The notes under the pieces are model-generated. The model did not search any database. It saw only the letters and a list, made by a program, of their open reading frames with translations, and had not been told where the DNA came from. A program made the translations under genes and the position numbers. DNA of 50,728 nucleotides from Ichthyobacteriaceae bacterium (GTDB taxonomy: Bacteria > Bacteroidota > Bacteroidia > Flavobacteriales > JADGDT01): assembly GCA_016744755.1 (NCBI GenBank), contig JADGDT010000011.1, forward strand, positions 1 through 50,728. Direction: 5' to 3'. Below, in pieces: positions 25,573-34,372 of the stretch (its first letter is position 1; every line of letters starts with the position of its first letter).

Positions 25573-28500
25573 TTATAGATTAAACTGAAGCCCTAAAGTC
25601 ACACTTTTCTGATTAGGATAACTCAACCCATTGTTACTTGCAATCTCAGGATCCCACAAATCGAACTTACTGAAAGTCATTAGGTTCTGACCCATTGCAT
25701 AAACACGTAAAAACTCACTTACTTGATAACCAAATTCTAGGTCTTTTAGTCTTAAGAAAGAACCATCTCTAAGCCACCAAGAAGAAGCTATATTATTATT
25801 AAAGCTGTACTCTTCAGTTAATCGTGGATATCCAGCATTTGGATTAGGATTTGACTCTGACCAATAATCATCAGCAATAAATGACTGTACATTTCTTTCG
25901 AACTCTGTTGTGAAAGGATGGAAATCTCCCATCATGAACGAAGTATGAGCTACACCTTGAAAGAAGAAAGAAAAATCTAATTTTTTATATCTTAATGATG
26001 CTCCAAAACCATATGTAATTTCTGGCACTACAGGATATCCCATAGGTACAAAATCATTTTCGTCTACAACTCCATCGTCGTTTACATTTAAGTATCGCAA
26101 ATCACCAACGGTATAGTTTCCAAATGTCTGTTCTGGATTTACATCAACTTCACCTTGACTATTAAAAATATTACCAGCTCTAAGTCCATATATTTGACCA
26201 ACTGGACGACCTACTTCTGTTCTGTTGGGATATTCATCAGCATAACCTGGAGCTTCGTCAATTGCCATAACTTTATTTTTAGAGAATGTAAATGTCCCCA
26301 TTGCCTGAATAATCAAATCAGATGTAATGGCTTTGTTGTAATTAACAGAAAGATCAATTCCTTTGTTTTCTACTTCTCCAATATTTGCATAAGGGTTTGC
26401 TTCGCCAATACCTATGAAAGATGGTATAACTCTACGTTGCATTAATATTCCCGTTCTGTATTCTTTAAAAACATCTACGGCTATAACAAGTCCTGACTTT
26501 AACGATAAGTCTAAACCAATATTGGCCTTTTCTCCTGTTTCCCATGTAACATCTTCGTTACCATAAGATCTAATATAAACACCATCTCGGTAATTCTTAA
26601 AGTCTTGACCGAAGAAATAACCTAAGCCTCCTTCTTGAAGGTTTACATCGGATAAGTAAGGAAATCTTCCATACCCAATTTGATCATTTCCTGTAAGTCC
26701 ATAAGAAGCACGTACTTTTAACATTGAAACACTATCACCAAAAATATCTTTGAAGTATTTTTCGTTAGAAATAGCGTATCCTACAGATATTGAGGGAAAA
26801 AAACCAAATCTATTTTCCTCAGCAAAGTTTTCACTTCCTGTATATCCCATATTAGTTTCTATCATATACTTATTGGCGTACATATAACTAAAACGAGCAG
26901 AAACACCTTGATTACGATATGGTAGAGAGGATAAAAAATCACCTGGATCATTTACTCTAAAGTCTTTTTGATTGTAAACCAAAAGAGCTTGAATATCATT
27001 ATCGCCAAATACTCTGTTATAATTTATTTGAGGCTGAAAAAATATTGAAGTATTTCCATCGTCGAAACTAGAATACTGCAAAGAAGTGTTACCTCCCTCA
27101 CCAATTAAAGCAACATCATACTCGTATTCATCGGGAGCAGGCTGAACAATAGAAGAAGGATCTACACGGTAATAGAAAGGATCGTACCAATGTACTGCGC
27201 CACTGTTTGACCAGCTTTTAACAGAAATCATTGCATCAACAGAAAGTCCTTCAATCCAAGGTATTTCTTGAGATAATTTAGCTAATGCTAAAACTGTGTT
27301 CGATTTAACTTCCGAATCACCACTTTGCAATTGAGCATAAGGGTTAGGAAATACACCAAAGAAACCTCCTGGTTTAGCTCCAAATCTTATATGATCATCA
27401 CCTTCTTCTGCAGGAAAAGTTGGAGGAAACATCACTGGATTTGCATACATCACCGAATTAAATAAGTCGTTTGATGAAGTACGAGGCCCTTTTTTTGTTT
27501 CAAAATTAGCATTTATTTTAACCTCTAGAAGTGTCGTTTTAGAAACATTAATAGATAAGTTATTTTGCATATTCAATCTATTAAAATCTAAATTATTGTC
27601 ATTCCCTTCTGGAGCTCTAATCAAGCCACTATCGTTAGTGTAAGACACAGAAGAAAAATATCTAACTTTCTCACTACCTCCTCTAATATTAACGTTTGCA
27701 TATTGTTTAAAAGAATATTGTTTGAATAACTTATCCATCCAATCTACATTAGGAAATAAATATGGGTCTAAACCTTTTTGAGTACCATCAATTTGTTGTT
27801 GACTATACTTTGGCGATGCATTTGGATTACTATTATGCACAGCTTCGTTAGCCATATTCATGTAGGTAACAGCATCAGTAAATTGAGGTAAAATAGTTGG
27901 TGTACTTACAGTACTTTCTATTCTTGCACTAATAATTGGCTTGTCGGAAACAACACCATTTTTAGTTGTAATAAGAATTACTCCATTTGCACCTCTTGCT
28001 CCATAAAGAGCTGTAGAAGATGCATCTTTTAGAACTGTGAAATTCTCAATAATGGCAGGATCTAATGAGTTTAGATCTCCACCTGCGTGAATTTCAACTC
28101 CATCAAGAAAAACTAGAGGTGTATTGTTTGCTCCAAAAGTAGAAATACCACGTATCCAAAAATCAGAACTATTACTTCCTGGTTCTCCACTACGCTGAAC
28201 AGAAACAACTCCTGCCATACGACCTGCAAAACTATTTGTTAACTGTGTTGACGATGTTTTTAGTTCTCCTGGCTTAATGGCCGTAACAGAACCTGTAACA
28301 CTTATTTTTTTCTGAGTACCAAATCCTACAACAACAGCCTCTTCTAGCATTTGAGTGTCAGGGTCAAGAATTACTCTCAACACGTTAGCTCCTTCATACT
28401 TTACCGTTTTAGTAGTATAACCCATAAACGAAAAGGATAAAACAGCATCATCGCTATTAATATTAATAACAAAATTTCCATCAAAATCGGTTGATACTCC

Positions 28501-28740
28501 ATTTGATGTTCCTACAACTACAACAGAAACTCCAGGTAATCCTAGTCCATCATCAGAGGCAATTACCCTACCTTTTATTTCTATAGGAAACTGTTGATCA
28601 GAATTCTCGAAAAGTGTTGTTAGTCCATTTTTCTCTTTTTCAGCATAATTAACTGATTCACTAGCAAAAGTATTGCTACTTATCAGAAACATTAATGCTA
28701 AGAAGAAAAACCTACACTTTAATGTAAATTTGTATTTCAT
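25573..28740 (-). CDS. susC: SusC/RagA TonB-dependent transporter
   Basis: A 1055-residue outer-membrane receptor. It has a signal peptide (about 1-27) and a carboxypeptidase-regulatory-like domain (about 53-120, IKGRVIASDDGLGLPGVSVVVVG). The SusC hallmark EEAVVVGFGTQKK follows, then the plug (VTGSVTAIKPGELK...PLVFLDGVE...STALYGARGANGVILITTK) and a long beta-barrel ending KSVTLGLQFNL. No N-terminal anti-sigma-interacting extension is present, which fits control by the hybrid two-component regulator rather than by an ECF sigma factor. It is preceded by a GH172 gene with a 79-bp gap that holds a stem-loop at 28771-28807. Confidence 0.96.
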   Translation of the reverse strand: MKYKFTLKCRFFFLALMFLISSNTFASESVNYAEKEKNGLTTLFENSDQQFPIEIKGRVIASDDGLGLPGVSVVVVGTSNGVSTDFDGNFVININSDDAVLSFSFMGYTTKTVKYEGANVLRVILDPDTQMLEEAVVVGFGTQKKISVTGSVTAIKPGELKTSSTQLTNSFAGRMAGVVSVQRSGEPGSNSSDFWIRGISTFGANNTPLVFLDGVEIHAGGDLNSLDPAIIENFTVLKDASSTALYGARGANGVILITTKNGVVSDKPIISARIESTVSTPTILPQFTDAVTYMNMANEAVHNSNPNASPKYSQQQIDGTQKGLDPYLFPNVDWMDKLFKQYSFKQYANVNIRGGSEKVRYFSSVSYTNDSGLIRAPEGNDNNLDFNRLNMQNNLSINVSKTTLLEVKINANFETKKGPRTSSNDLFNSVMYANPVMFPPTFPAEEGDDHIRFGAKPGGFFGVFPNPYAQLQSGDSEVKSNTVLALAKLSQEIPWIEGLSVDAMISVKSWSNSGAVHWYDPFYYRVDPSSIVQPAPDEYEYDVALIGEGGNTSLQYSSFDDGNTSIFFQPQINYNRVFGDNDIQALLVYNQKDFRVNDPGDFLSSLPYRNQGVSARFSYMYANKYMIETNMGYTGSENFAEENRFGFFPSISVGYAISNEKYFKDIFGDSVSMLKVRASYGLTGNDQIGYGRFPYLSDVNLQEGGLGYFFGQDFKNYRDGVYIRSYGNEDVTWETGEKANIGLDLSLKSGLVIAVDVFKEYRTGILMQRRVIPSFIGIGEANPYANIGEVENKGIDLSVNYNKAITSDLIIQAMGTFTFSKNKVMAIDEAPGYADEYPNRTEVGRPVGQIYGLRAGNIFNSQGEVDVNPEQTFGNYTVGDLRYLNVNDDGVVDENDFVPMGYPVVPEITYGFGASLRYKKLDFSFFFQGVAHTSFMMGDFHPFTTEFERNVQSFIADDYWSESNPNPNAGYPRLTEEYSFNNNIASSWWLRDGSFLRLKDLEFGYQVSEFLRVYAMGQNLMTFSKFDLWDPEIASNNGLSYPNQKSVTLGLQFNL

Positions 28741-28770
28741 AACGATTCTTTTTATTAGTTAGGTTAGGAA

Positions 28771-28807
28771 TCAGAAAACCACTCTTTATAGAAGAGAGAT
28801 TTTCTGA
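28771..28807. other. stem-loop between the GH172 gene and susC
   Basis: TCAGAAAA and TTTTCTGA enclose an inner CTCT/AGAG pair, giving a strong hairpin in the leader of susC and 13 bp past the GH172 stop. There is no T run behind it on the minus strand. It could be a processing or stability site that raises susCD output over the upstream genes. Confidence 0.55.
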
Positions 28808-28819
28808 TAAACTTATTTA

Positions 28820-30022
28820 TTATTTTCTTTCTTCAAAAGGAACAACTTCATCTAGCACTCCATTTGGAGTAGTCAAATAGAAGTAGCTTGTAGCACAAAC
28901 ATCATCCTGACGGTAATAGTTTGTCCAAGTACCATCTTTATAATTATCATCATCGAAACTAGCATCGCCATCCATAAAATTTAACTGTAATTTGTTATCG
29001 TCGATATGACAAACTGGTAATGCGGGTTTTCCTTCTGATATAAATTTCTTTATTTCTCCTTTTTGTGTACCTCCCATTTGCTGGATAGTGACTTTTATTT
29101 CATCTTGAAAATAAATAGGGTCGATAATATGAAAACGGTAAAAAGCATATTCTCCTTTAGCATCGTCAACAATTGAGCTTCCCATATGTTTGGTATGGTA
29201 CACTCCTTGAGCCCAACCAGAGCCAATATAATCCTCGGTTCCCGATCCTATTAATGATGGATTTTTATCATCACCATCCATATAAACTTTAACTTCGCCT
29301 TCGCCCCACCATCCAGTGTATTTGTGAATATTAATTATACCAATATTACATCCTAAAAATCTACCTCTAGCTTCTATTTTTGGTGATATCTCAAAATCTT
29401 CACCTAAAGTAGTTTCTTTATCTCTATGCCAATAAGCATGAAAGTACATTGCCTCTTTATCTAATTTTTTCACCTCAGTGAAATTAATATCATAAAAAAT
29501 TCTATGCGATTTTTCTTTCGATTCGTTTGTAATAACAATCTTAGCCGATTTACGGTAAGGCATTTGTACATAACTCATAAACGAGCGCCCTTCTGGACTA
29601 GAAAATAAATCGTTATCGAAAGCCACCATACGACCAAATACAACGTTGAAAAAATCTTCAACGGGAGCAGATACAGCAGGTTTATCACTACCATCCCAAA
29701 ACATTTCAATTTTCATTGATCGGTGCTCGCTTTCAATATTATATAAATCGTCGAATGTCATCCACATACGATTTATTATTCCACTTCCACTTACATCAAG
29801 TAGAGTTACCGATTCGCCAGGTTGCAAAACATGGAAAGGATATCCTTTGGCTCCTTTACCCACTTTTCCACCTTCTCCTTTTTCAGCCGATAGGTTTTCG
29901 AAACTAGACCATCGAGTCTGAACATCTTTGGGCATGTTGTACACTTCTGTCGTTTGTGCATAACCTATTCCTGAGAAAAGTGTTGCAAATATTACAATAA
30001 TGCTTAGTCTTAATTTATTCAT
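28820..30022 (-). CDS. GH172 (DUF2961) hydrolase, compact form
   Basis: A 400-residue secreted protein with a signal peptide ending at YAQ (residue 23). It has the two jelly-roll halves of DUF2961, now family GH172: GSGIINRMWMTF and MKIEMFWDGS...VSAPVEDFFNVVFG in the first; VKVYMDGD, GSGTEDYIGSGW and FYRFHIIDPIYF in the second. Glu263 in GTEDY is the likely nucleophile; Glu291 is a candidate acid/base. Known members of the family include a difructose dianhydride I synthase/hydrolase (alpha-D-fructofuranosidase type) and exo-alpha-D-arabinofuranosidases. With FucI and AraB in the locus, D-arabinofuranosidase is my preferred reading. The gene is 13 bp after the GH62-like gene. Confidence 0.85.
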   Translation of the reverse strand: MNKLRLSIIVIFATLFSGIGYAQTTEVYNMPKDVQTRWSSFENLSAEKGEGGKVGKGAKGYPFHVLQPGESVTLLDVSGSGIINRMWMTFDDLYNIESEHRSMKIEMFWDGSDKPAVSAPVEDFFNVVFGRMVAFDNDLFSSPEGRSFMSYVQMPYRKSAKIVITNESKEKSHRIFYDINFTEVKKLDKEAMYFHAYWHRDKETTLGEDFEISPKIEARGRFLGCNIGIINIHKYTGWWGEGEVKVYMDGDDKNPSLIGSGTEDYIGSGWAQGVYHTKHMGSSIVDDAKGEYAFYRFHIIDPIYFQDEIKVTIQQMGGTQKGEIKKFISEGKPALPVCHIDDNKLQLNFMDGDASFDDDNYKDGTWTNYYRQDDVCATSYFYLTTPNGVLDEVVPFEERK

Positions 30023-30035
30023 AGTTACTCCTTAT

Positions 30036-31016
30036 TTATTGTTTTGTAATTAACGACAAACCCCATTTTAGCTTATCGCCAAGTTTTGTGTGATTAGTAT
30101 TAGATAGATAAAAAATTTTAAAATCTGTAATTATTTTTTTTTGATTATAGCCTTCAAGTAGTACTCTAGGATTCCTCATTATTAACCCATTTGGAACACT
30201 TCCGTTTGTATTAACAATATTGTTTACATCAACTTTAAACCTGTTGTCTTCCTTCCACTCGCCATCTAAAGATGAACTTGTAAATGTTGTAAATCCATTA
30301 TTACTATCTGTAATAGCAATGAATAATTCATCTACTCTAGAGTAGTTAATATTTAAGGAACCAGTAAAATTGTATTGTTTATTAGTTGAAAATCTAACTT
30401 TTTCGGGAGTTGAAAACTTTTCTGGAAAACTATTAATCAGAGATTTAGTTTTAAATAATTCTCCTTGGTCATTAGTATAAAATATATGAACATACTCTTC
30501 GTTGGCAATAGTGTAATATTGATCAATGTTATTGATCATATTTACTTTTTTCCATACAGACCATTTAGATGTATCATTTATGTTTGTACTAGTAGAATAT
30601 ACTAATGATTTATCCTGTTTAGAACTGGCAAATAAATACCATATTTTTTGAGATTCTGAATAGAATACTTCTGGATTTATCTTTTCATTATCCTGACTTG
30701 GGTTTAATAAAAACCTCTCAGAATAATTTAGCTTATTAAGTGATGATGCCGATGTGTATTTTATAACACTTTGCATGGAAGAAGCACAAGTATAAAAAAG
30801 ATGGTAGTTTCCTTCGAAATTAATTATTGACGCACACTCTATAGATTCATCTGTATTTTTAGCTTCAAAAATACCCTCAGAGTTAATCCAATTATTTGTG
30901 ATTAATTCTGATGTTTCATTAATTACTACCTCATCACTTTCTTTGCTTTTTTGAGAGCAAGATAAAGTGATGAAGACAATAATTATTAAATATTTTAGGT
31001 TTGTTTTAAGCATCAA
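30036..31016 (-). CDS. GH62-like lipoprotein with degenerate active site
   Basis: A 326-residue lipoprotein (Cys20 in TLSC). The layout follows GH62 alpha-L-arabinofuranosidases: EGNYHLFYT, VFYSESQKIWYLFASS, HIFYTNDQGELFKTK...NSFPEKFS, TSSSLDGEWKE and the C-terminal LKWGLSLITKQ. By eye, the three acidic positions of the family appear lost. The K-D-P that carries the base reads E-C-A near residue 61; the C-D-D before the IFYTNDQG strand reads A-N-E near 172; the F-E-A that carries the acid reads F-T-G near 218. If so, it is a pseudoenzyme, perhaps a glycan-binding protein. It has its own upstream gap with the candidate motif at 31079-31106. The GH62 assignment is by pattern; a divergent GH43 propeller is the alternative. 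Confidence 0.55.
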   Translation of the reverse strand: MMLKTNLKYLIIIVFITLSCSQKSKESDEVVINETSELITNNWINSEGIFEAKNTDESIECASIINFEGNYHLFYTCASSMQSVIKYTSASSLNKLNYSERFLLNPSQDNEKINPEVFYSESQKIWYLFASSKQDKSLVYSTSTNINDTSKWSVWKKVNMINNIDQYYTIANEEYVHIFYTNDQGELFKTKSLINSFPEKFSTPEKVRFSTNKQYNFTGSLNINYSRVDELFIAITDSNNGFTTFTSSSLDGEWKEDNRFKVDVNNIVNTNGSVPNGLIMRNPRVLLEGYNQKKIITDFKIFYLSNTNHTKLGDKLKWGLSLITKQ

Positions 31017-31078
31017 AATCTCTTTTATTTAATTTGATACTACAATGATAAATTAAAATTTTGATTTTGATGTGGTAA

Positions 31079-31106
31079 CCATGTTTCAGAAAACAGGAAC
31101 ATTGTT
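31079..31106 (-). promoter_or_regulatory. candidate regulator site, copy 2 (AACAAT-N12-TGAAACATGG)
   Basis: On the minus strand AACAAT is followed after exactly 12 bases by TGAAACATGG, 63 bp upstream of the GH62-like gene. The same two blocks with the same spacing occur at 34244-34271. Binding by the hybrid two-component regulator encoded next door is inferred. Confidence 0.6.
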
Positions 31107-31146
31107 ACATCGTAGCACAAATTCATATTTTACTGACACTACAAGC

Positions 31147-34100
31147 CTATTTTTTTATTATATATGTAGAAAGTACACCATCTTTTGTTGCAATATTTAG
31201 GATATATGTACCACTTTGCAGTTCTGATATATCAATTTTGCTTTGATTACCATCTATGTGTTTTATTACTCTACCCGATAAATCAACAATCTTTATACTC
31301 ACGATATCAAGATCTTCAATATCCACATTAATATATCTTGAAGTTGGGTTTGGATAGACCGAAATTATGTTAGATAAATACTCTTGGTTTGATAGATTTT
31401 GTTCATCGGTTGAATATATCCAGTAATGAAATTCCGACCATTTGTATTCTCCCACCGAAGCCACAAACTTCAAAGTGATTTGATTCTTATTTTGAGTAAA
31501 AGCTGAAGGAATACCAAAAAATTCTTCTCTCCATTGTTTGTCTGAATTTGATCCATTTGTAAACCATTTACCTACAAAAACATTATCAACATAAACATCA
31601 GCATTCTGATCGCTAATAGAATAATCGAACATTCGCTTAATTTTAAGTGGTTTATTTGCATCTATAGATACTGTAAATTCTGATGTTCCATCAATATAAT
31701 TTCCAGATTCGGTAATTGATTCTGTATCATTATCGCCTTCGAATTGATAAATAACTGATAGTTGAGTGTTTATTATTCCATCTACTTTATAATTGTGATT
31801 AGTTTCTGAAGAACTATTTCCAATATTTACTTCATCAGTCAACGTAAAACTTGTTTCGTTATTTAAATAATAAAAAGCCAAACTCTGATAGTTTGCCGAA
31901 ATATCGTTTATAGGTCCGTGCTCAATTCCGAAAACACCTTCTTTTTCGAAATAAATAGGATCGCTCAAATGAAAACGATACAGCGTTCTGTCAACACCGT
32001 CTTGCACTGTAAAACCGTGGGTTGCCAAATGAAATGGACCTCTGTTGAAATACCATGCTCCGTTGAAATAATCCTCGGTGCCAGTACCGTAAGAAACTGG
32101 TGTACGGCATTCGTCAACATAAAATCTTTCGTCTCCTTCGAGCCAAAGTTCGTTTGTTGCACCTCTACCCTCTAGCACTACTCCTATGTATTTACCTCTA
32201 CCATTTGCGGTAAGTATGTTATAATCTAAATCTTCGGTAGTTGGATATTCTTTGTTGTATTGAGTTTTTAGATATCCTATTTTGGTGAATTCATGTTCCA
32301 ATACTTTGTAGTTTACTTCAATTTCTACACCTGTTAGATCGCGTACGCTATTGTTTACAAGTTTTACCTCCATAGAATTTTTGAAAGGCATAGGTAAATA
32401 ACAATACATAGTATTTGTTCCTTTTAAAATGCCTATTGGCAGAGATTGAAACGCCATATTTTCTATTGTACCTGATCCAAAGAAAAGACCTATTGGAGCA
32501 TCTACAGAAGGTATAGTTTCACCATCGAAAAATATTTGTAAACTAACATCTTGCAACAACTTATCAGTCTTGAATTTCTCATTTCCATAAGTATATTCTC
32601 CAAAACCTTCCCAAAGTTGATTGTTGATTGTGTAACTGTGAATGTTCTCATCTTCAAGTTTTTTCACATCTAATTCGTCGGTAAGTTTACCGTCAGACAA
32701 CATCCAATAATAAAACTCATTCCAATCTATATCCGAACTAATAAATTCAATTTTAATGGTGATATCATCTTTTCCATCAGCAATTAAATCTTTAGAAATA
32801 ACAAACTCTTTGTCTGCCCATCTGTTTTCTGAATCTAATCCTGAACTAAACCAAACACCTGCATCTACACCATCAACATAAACTCTAGCTTTTTGATTTC
32901 CTATACCGAAATCGGTTCTTCTAATTAATTTATATTCACTAGCATCAGGAGTAATATTCATTATAAACTGGCTATATCCTTTATGTGCTCTACCATCGTC
33001 TTTCAAAGTTGGTATGTATGCCGAACTTAAAGATCCGGACCAATTTTTGGGTACAATCGAATAATTATGGGCATTCTCACTAACTGTATTCGCTACATCT
33101 ATTTCGTCGGTAAGCACATCGTCGCAGTGTATCCAATAATAAAATTCGTTCCAATCTATCATTGAATCTACAAACTTAACTTTAATGGTAATATTTGTCT
33201 TGCCAGCGGTAAATGAAGTTGGTATCTCGAAATCAACATCTCTCCAACGATAAACACCGTCGCTACCAGGCGTAAGCCATTCGCCAACAAAGCTACCATC
33301 AACATAAACCTCTGCTTTTTGATCGGCAACCCAATAGTCCATACGTCTTGTAAGAACAACTTTTGTGGCTGTTGATTTTATGTTCATTCTAAACTGAGAA
33401 TATCCATCTGTGGCATTACCCGAATCGGTTAAAGAATTAGATCCTATCTCGTTGAACTCCAATTCAGGAATAGTTAAAAACAGACTTGAAGCGCTTTGGT
33501 TTTGAGAATTTATTGTTATTGCTGATACTGTATTTCCCTCGCCTACATCGATAGTATTATTTGCTGTTGTATAGTTTTGTTCACCACGAGGATCGTCTCC
33601 CTTTTTATCGAAAATATTATATGTGTCTGTTAAATCTTCATTTCCTTTCCAAGTTTTTATACTCTCATTATTTGTATCGTACAATTGATAATTAATGTTG
33701 TAAAAATGATTTCCAGTTGTGGTAACCATTACCTCTTTCTCGAAAGGGAAAGGCATGTAGCTAAGAAAACCTCCACTTGTAACTTCATCATTAACAACCA
33801 AAGGCGATAAAAAAGGGGCTTTAGTACCAGAGAAAAAGCTCCCCACAGTTTCGTCGATTGAAGCAGTAATTTCTCCATCGAAATAAATTTTGATTTTATC
33901 TGAATGATCGTAACCTGTAAGCCATATTCTATTAATAAATCCTTTGCCATAAGCATGCACCATTATATTTTCGCCATTGTAAGTTCCAGGGAAATTACCT
34001 TTTTCAAATCCATCTGCATTTCCGCCTGTTGGATCGTGACTACTTTGATGGATACTTAGAATATCGTTTCTAAGAAGTGCGATATCATCAAAATTATTTA

Positions 34101-34173
34101 TTTGATTAAGCCCTGTTTCTTGTGAAAAAACACTTGTTGAAATTAATACAAATAGAAATATTATTTTCTTCAT
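31147..34173 (-). CDS. multimodular GH172 (DUF2961) protein with T9SS domain
   Basis: A 1008-residue secreted protein. After a signal peptide (1-18) comes a DUF2961 N-terminal jelly-roll (about 35-165: HDPTGGNADGFEKGNF, FINRIWLTGYDHSDKIKIYFDGE). Two related modules follow (about 215-360 and 375-505), each with R-R-x-D, Q-K-A-x-VYVDG and WNEFYYW. A further jelly-roll half (545-630) and the catalytic part follow, with SYGTGTEDYFNGAWYFNRG (Glu700 the likely nucleophile) and YRFHLSDPIYFEKEGVFGIEHG. A third module copy (about 805-920) and a sorting domain (935-1008) end it. The gene is divergent from the regulator gene and leads the PUL-core transcript. It probably acts at the cell surface on the polymer, with the compact GH172 acting on imported pieces. 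Confidence 0.85.
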   Translation of the reverse strand: MKKIIFLFVLISTSVFSQETGLNQINNFDDIALLRNDILSIHQSSHDPTGGNADGFEKGNFPGTYNGENIMVHAYGKGFINRIWLTGYDHSDKIKIYFDGEITASIDETVGSFFSGTKAPFLSPLVVNDEVTSGGFLSYMPFPFEKEVMVTTTGNHFYNINYQLYDTNNESIKTWKGNEDLTDTYNIFDKKGDDPRGEQNYTTANNTIDVGEGNTVSAITINSQNQSASSLFLTIPELEFNEIGSNSLTDSGNATDGYSQFRMNIKSTATKVVLTRRMDYWVADQKAEVYVDGSFVGEWLTPGSDGVYRWRDVDFEIPTSFTAGKTNITIKVKFVDSMIDWNEFYYWIHCDDVLTDEIDVANTVSENAHNYSIVPKNWSGSLSSAYIPTLKDDGRAHKGYSQFIMNITPDASEYKLIRRTDFGIGNQKARVYVDGVDAGVWFSSGLDSENRWADKEFVISKDLIADGKDDITIKIEFISSDIDWNEFYYWMLSDGKLTDELDVKKLEDENIHSYTINNQLWEGFGEYTYGNEKFKTDKLLQDVSLQIFFDGETIPSVDAPIGLFFGSGTIENMAFQSLPIGILKGTNTMYCYLPMPFKNSMEVKLVNNSVRDLTGVEIEVNYKVLEHEFTKIGYLKTQYNKEYPTTEDLDYNILTANGRGKYIGVVLEGRGATNELWLEGDERFYVDECRTPVSYGTGTEDYFNGAWYFNRGPFHLATHGFTVQDGVDRTLYRFHLSDPIYFEKEGVFGIEHGPINDISANYQSLAFYYLNNETSFTLTDEVNIGNSSSETNHNYKVDGIINTQLSVIYQFEGDNDTESITESGNYIDGTSEFTVSIDANKPLKIKRMFDYSISDQNADVYVDNVFVGKWFTNGSNSDKQWREEFFGIPSAFTQNKNQITLKFVASVGEYKWSEFHYWIYSTDEQNLSNQEYLSNIISVYPNPTSRYINVDIEDLDIVSIKIVDLSGRVIKHIDGNQSKIDISELQSGTYILNIATKDGVLSTYIIKK

Positions 34174-34372
34174 CTATGAATGAATTATTTATTGATTGAT
34201 AATTTTTACAATAATAAGTGAAATATACTTATTTAAGTATAAGCCATGTTTCACATATTAGTAGTATTGTTCCAAATGGTAATAAATATTAAAATTTCGA
34301 TAAAATAACCTGATACATTTTTTTAATTAAATTGAAATAAATTACTTTAGTCGAAAATAAAATACGTGGATA
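34174..34372. promoter_or_regulatory. divergent promoter region
   Basis: This 199-bp gap separates the PUL-core transcript (minus) from the regulator gene (plus). It contains the candidate regulator site at 34244-34271. On the minus strand TATATTTC at about 34224-34231 is close to the Bacteroidota -7 element TAnnTTTG. On the plus strand TACTTTAG at 34343-34350 is a weaker match. Confidence 0.5.
34244..34271 (-). promoter_or_regulatory. candidate regulator site, copy 1 (AACAAT-N12-TGAAACATGG)
   Basis: On the minus strand AACAAT, 12 unconserved bases, then TGAAACATGG, 71 bp upstream of the large GH172 gene. Blocks and spacing are identical to those at 31079-31106, while the spacer and flanks are unrelated, which argues for selection on the two blocks. 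Confidence 0.65.
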
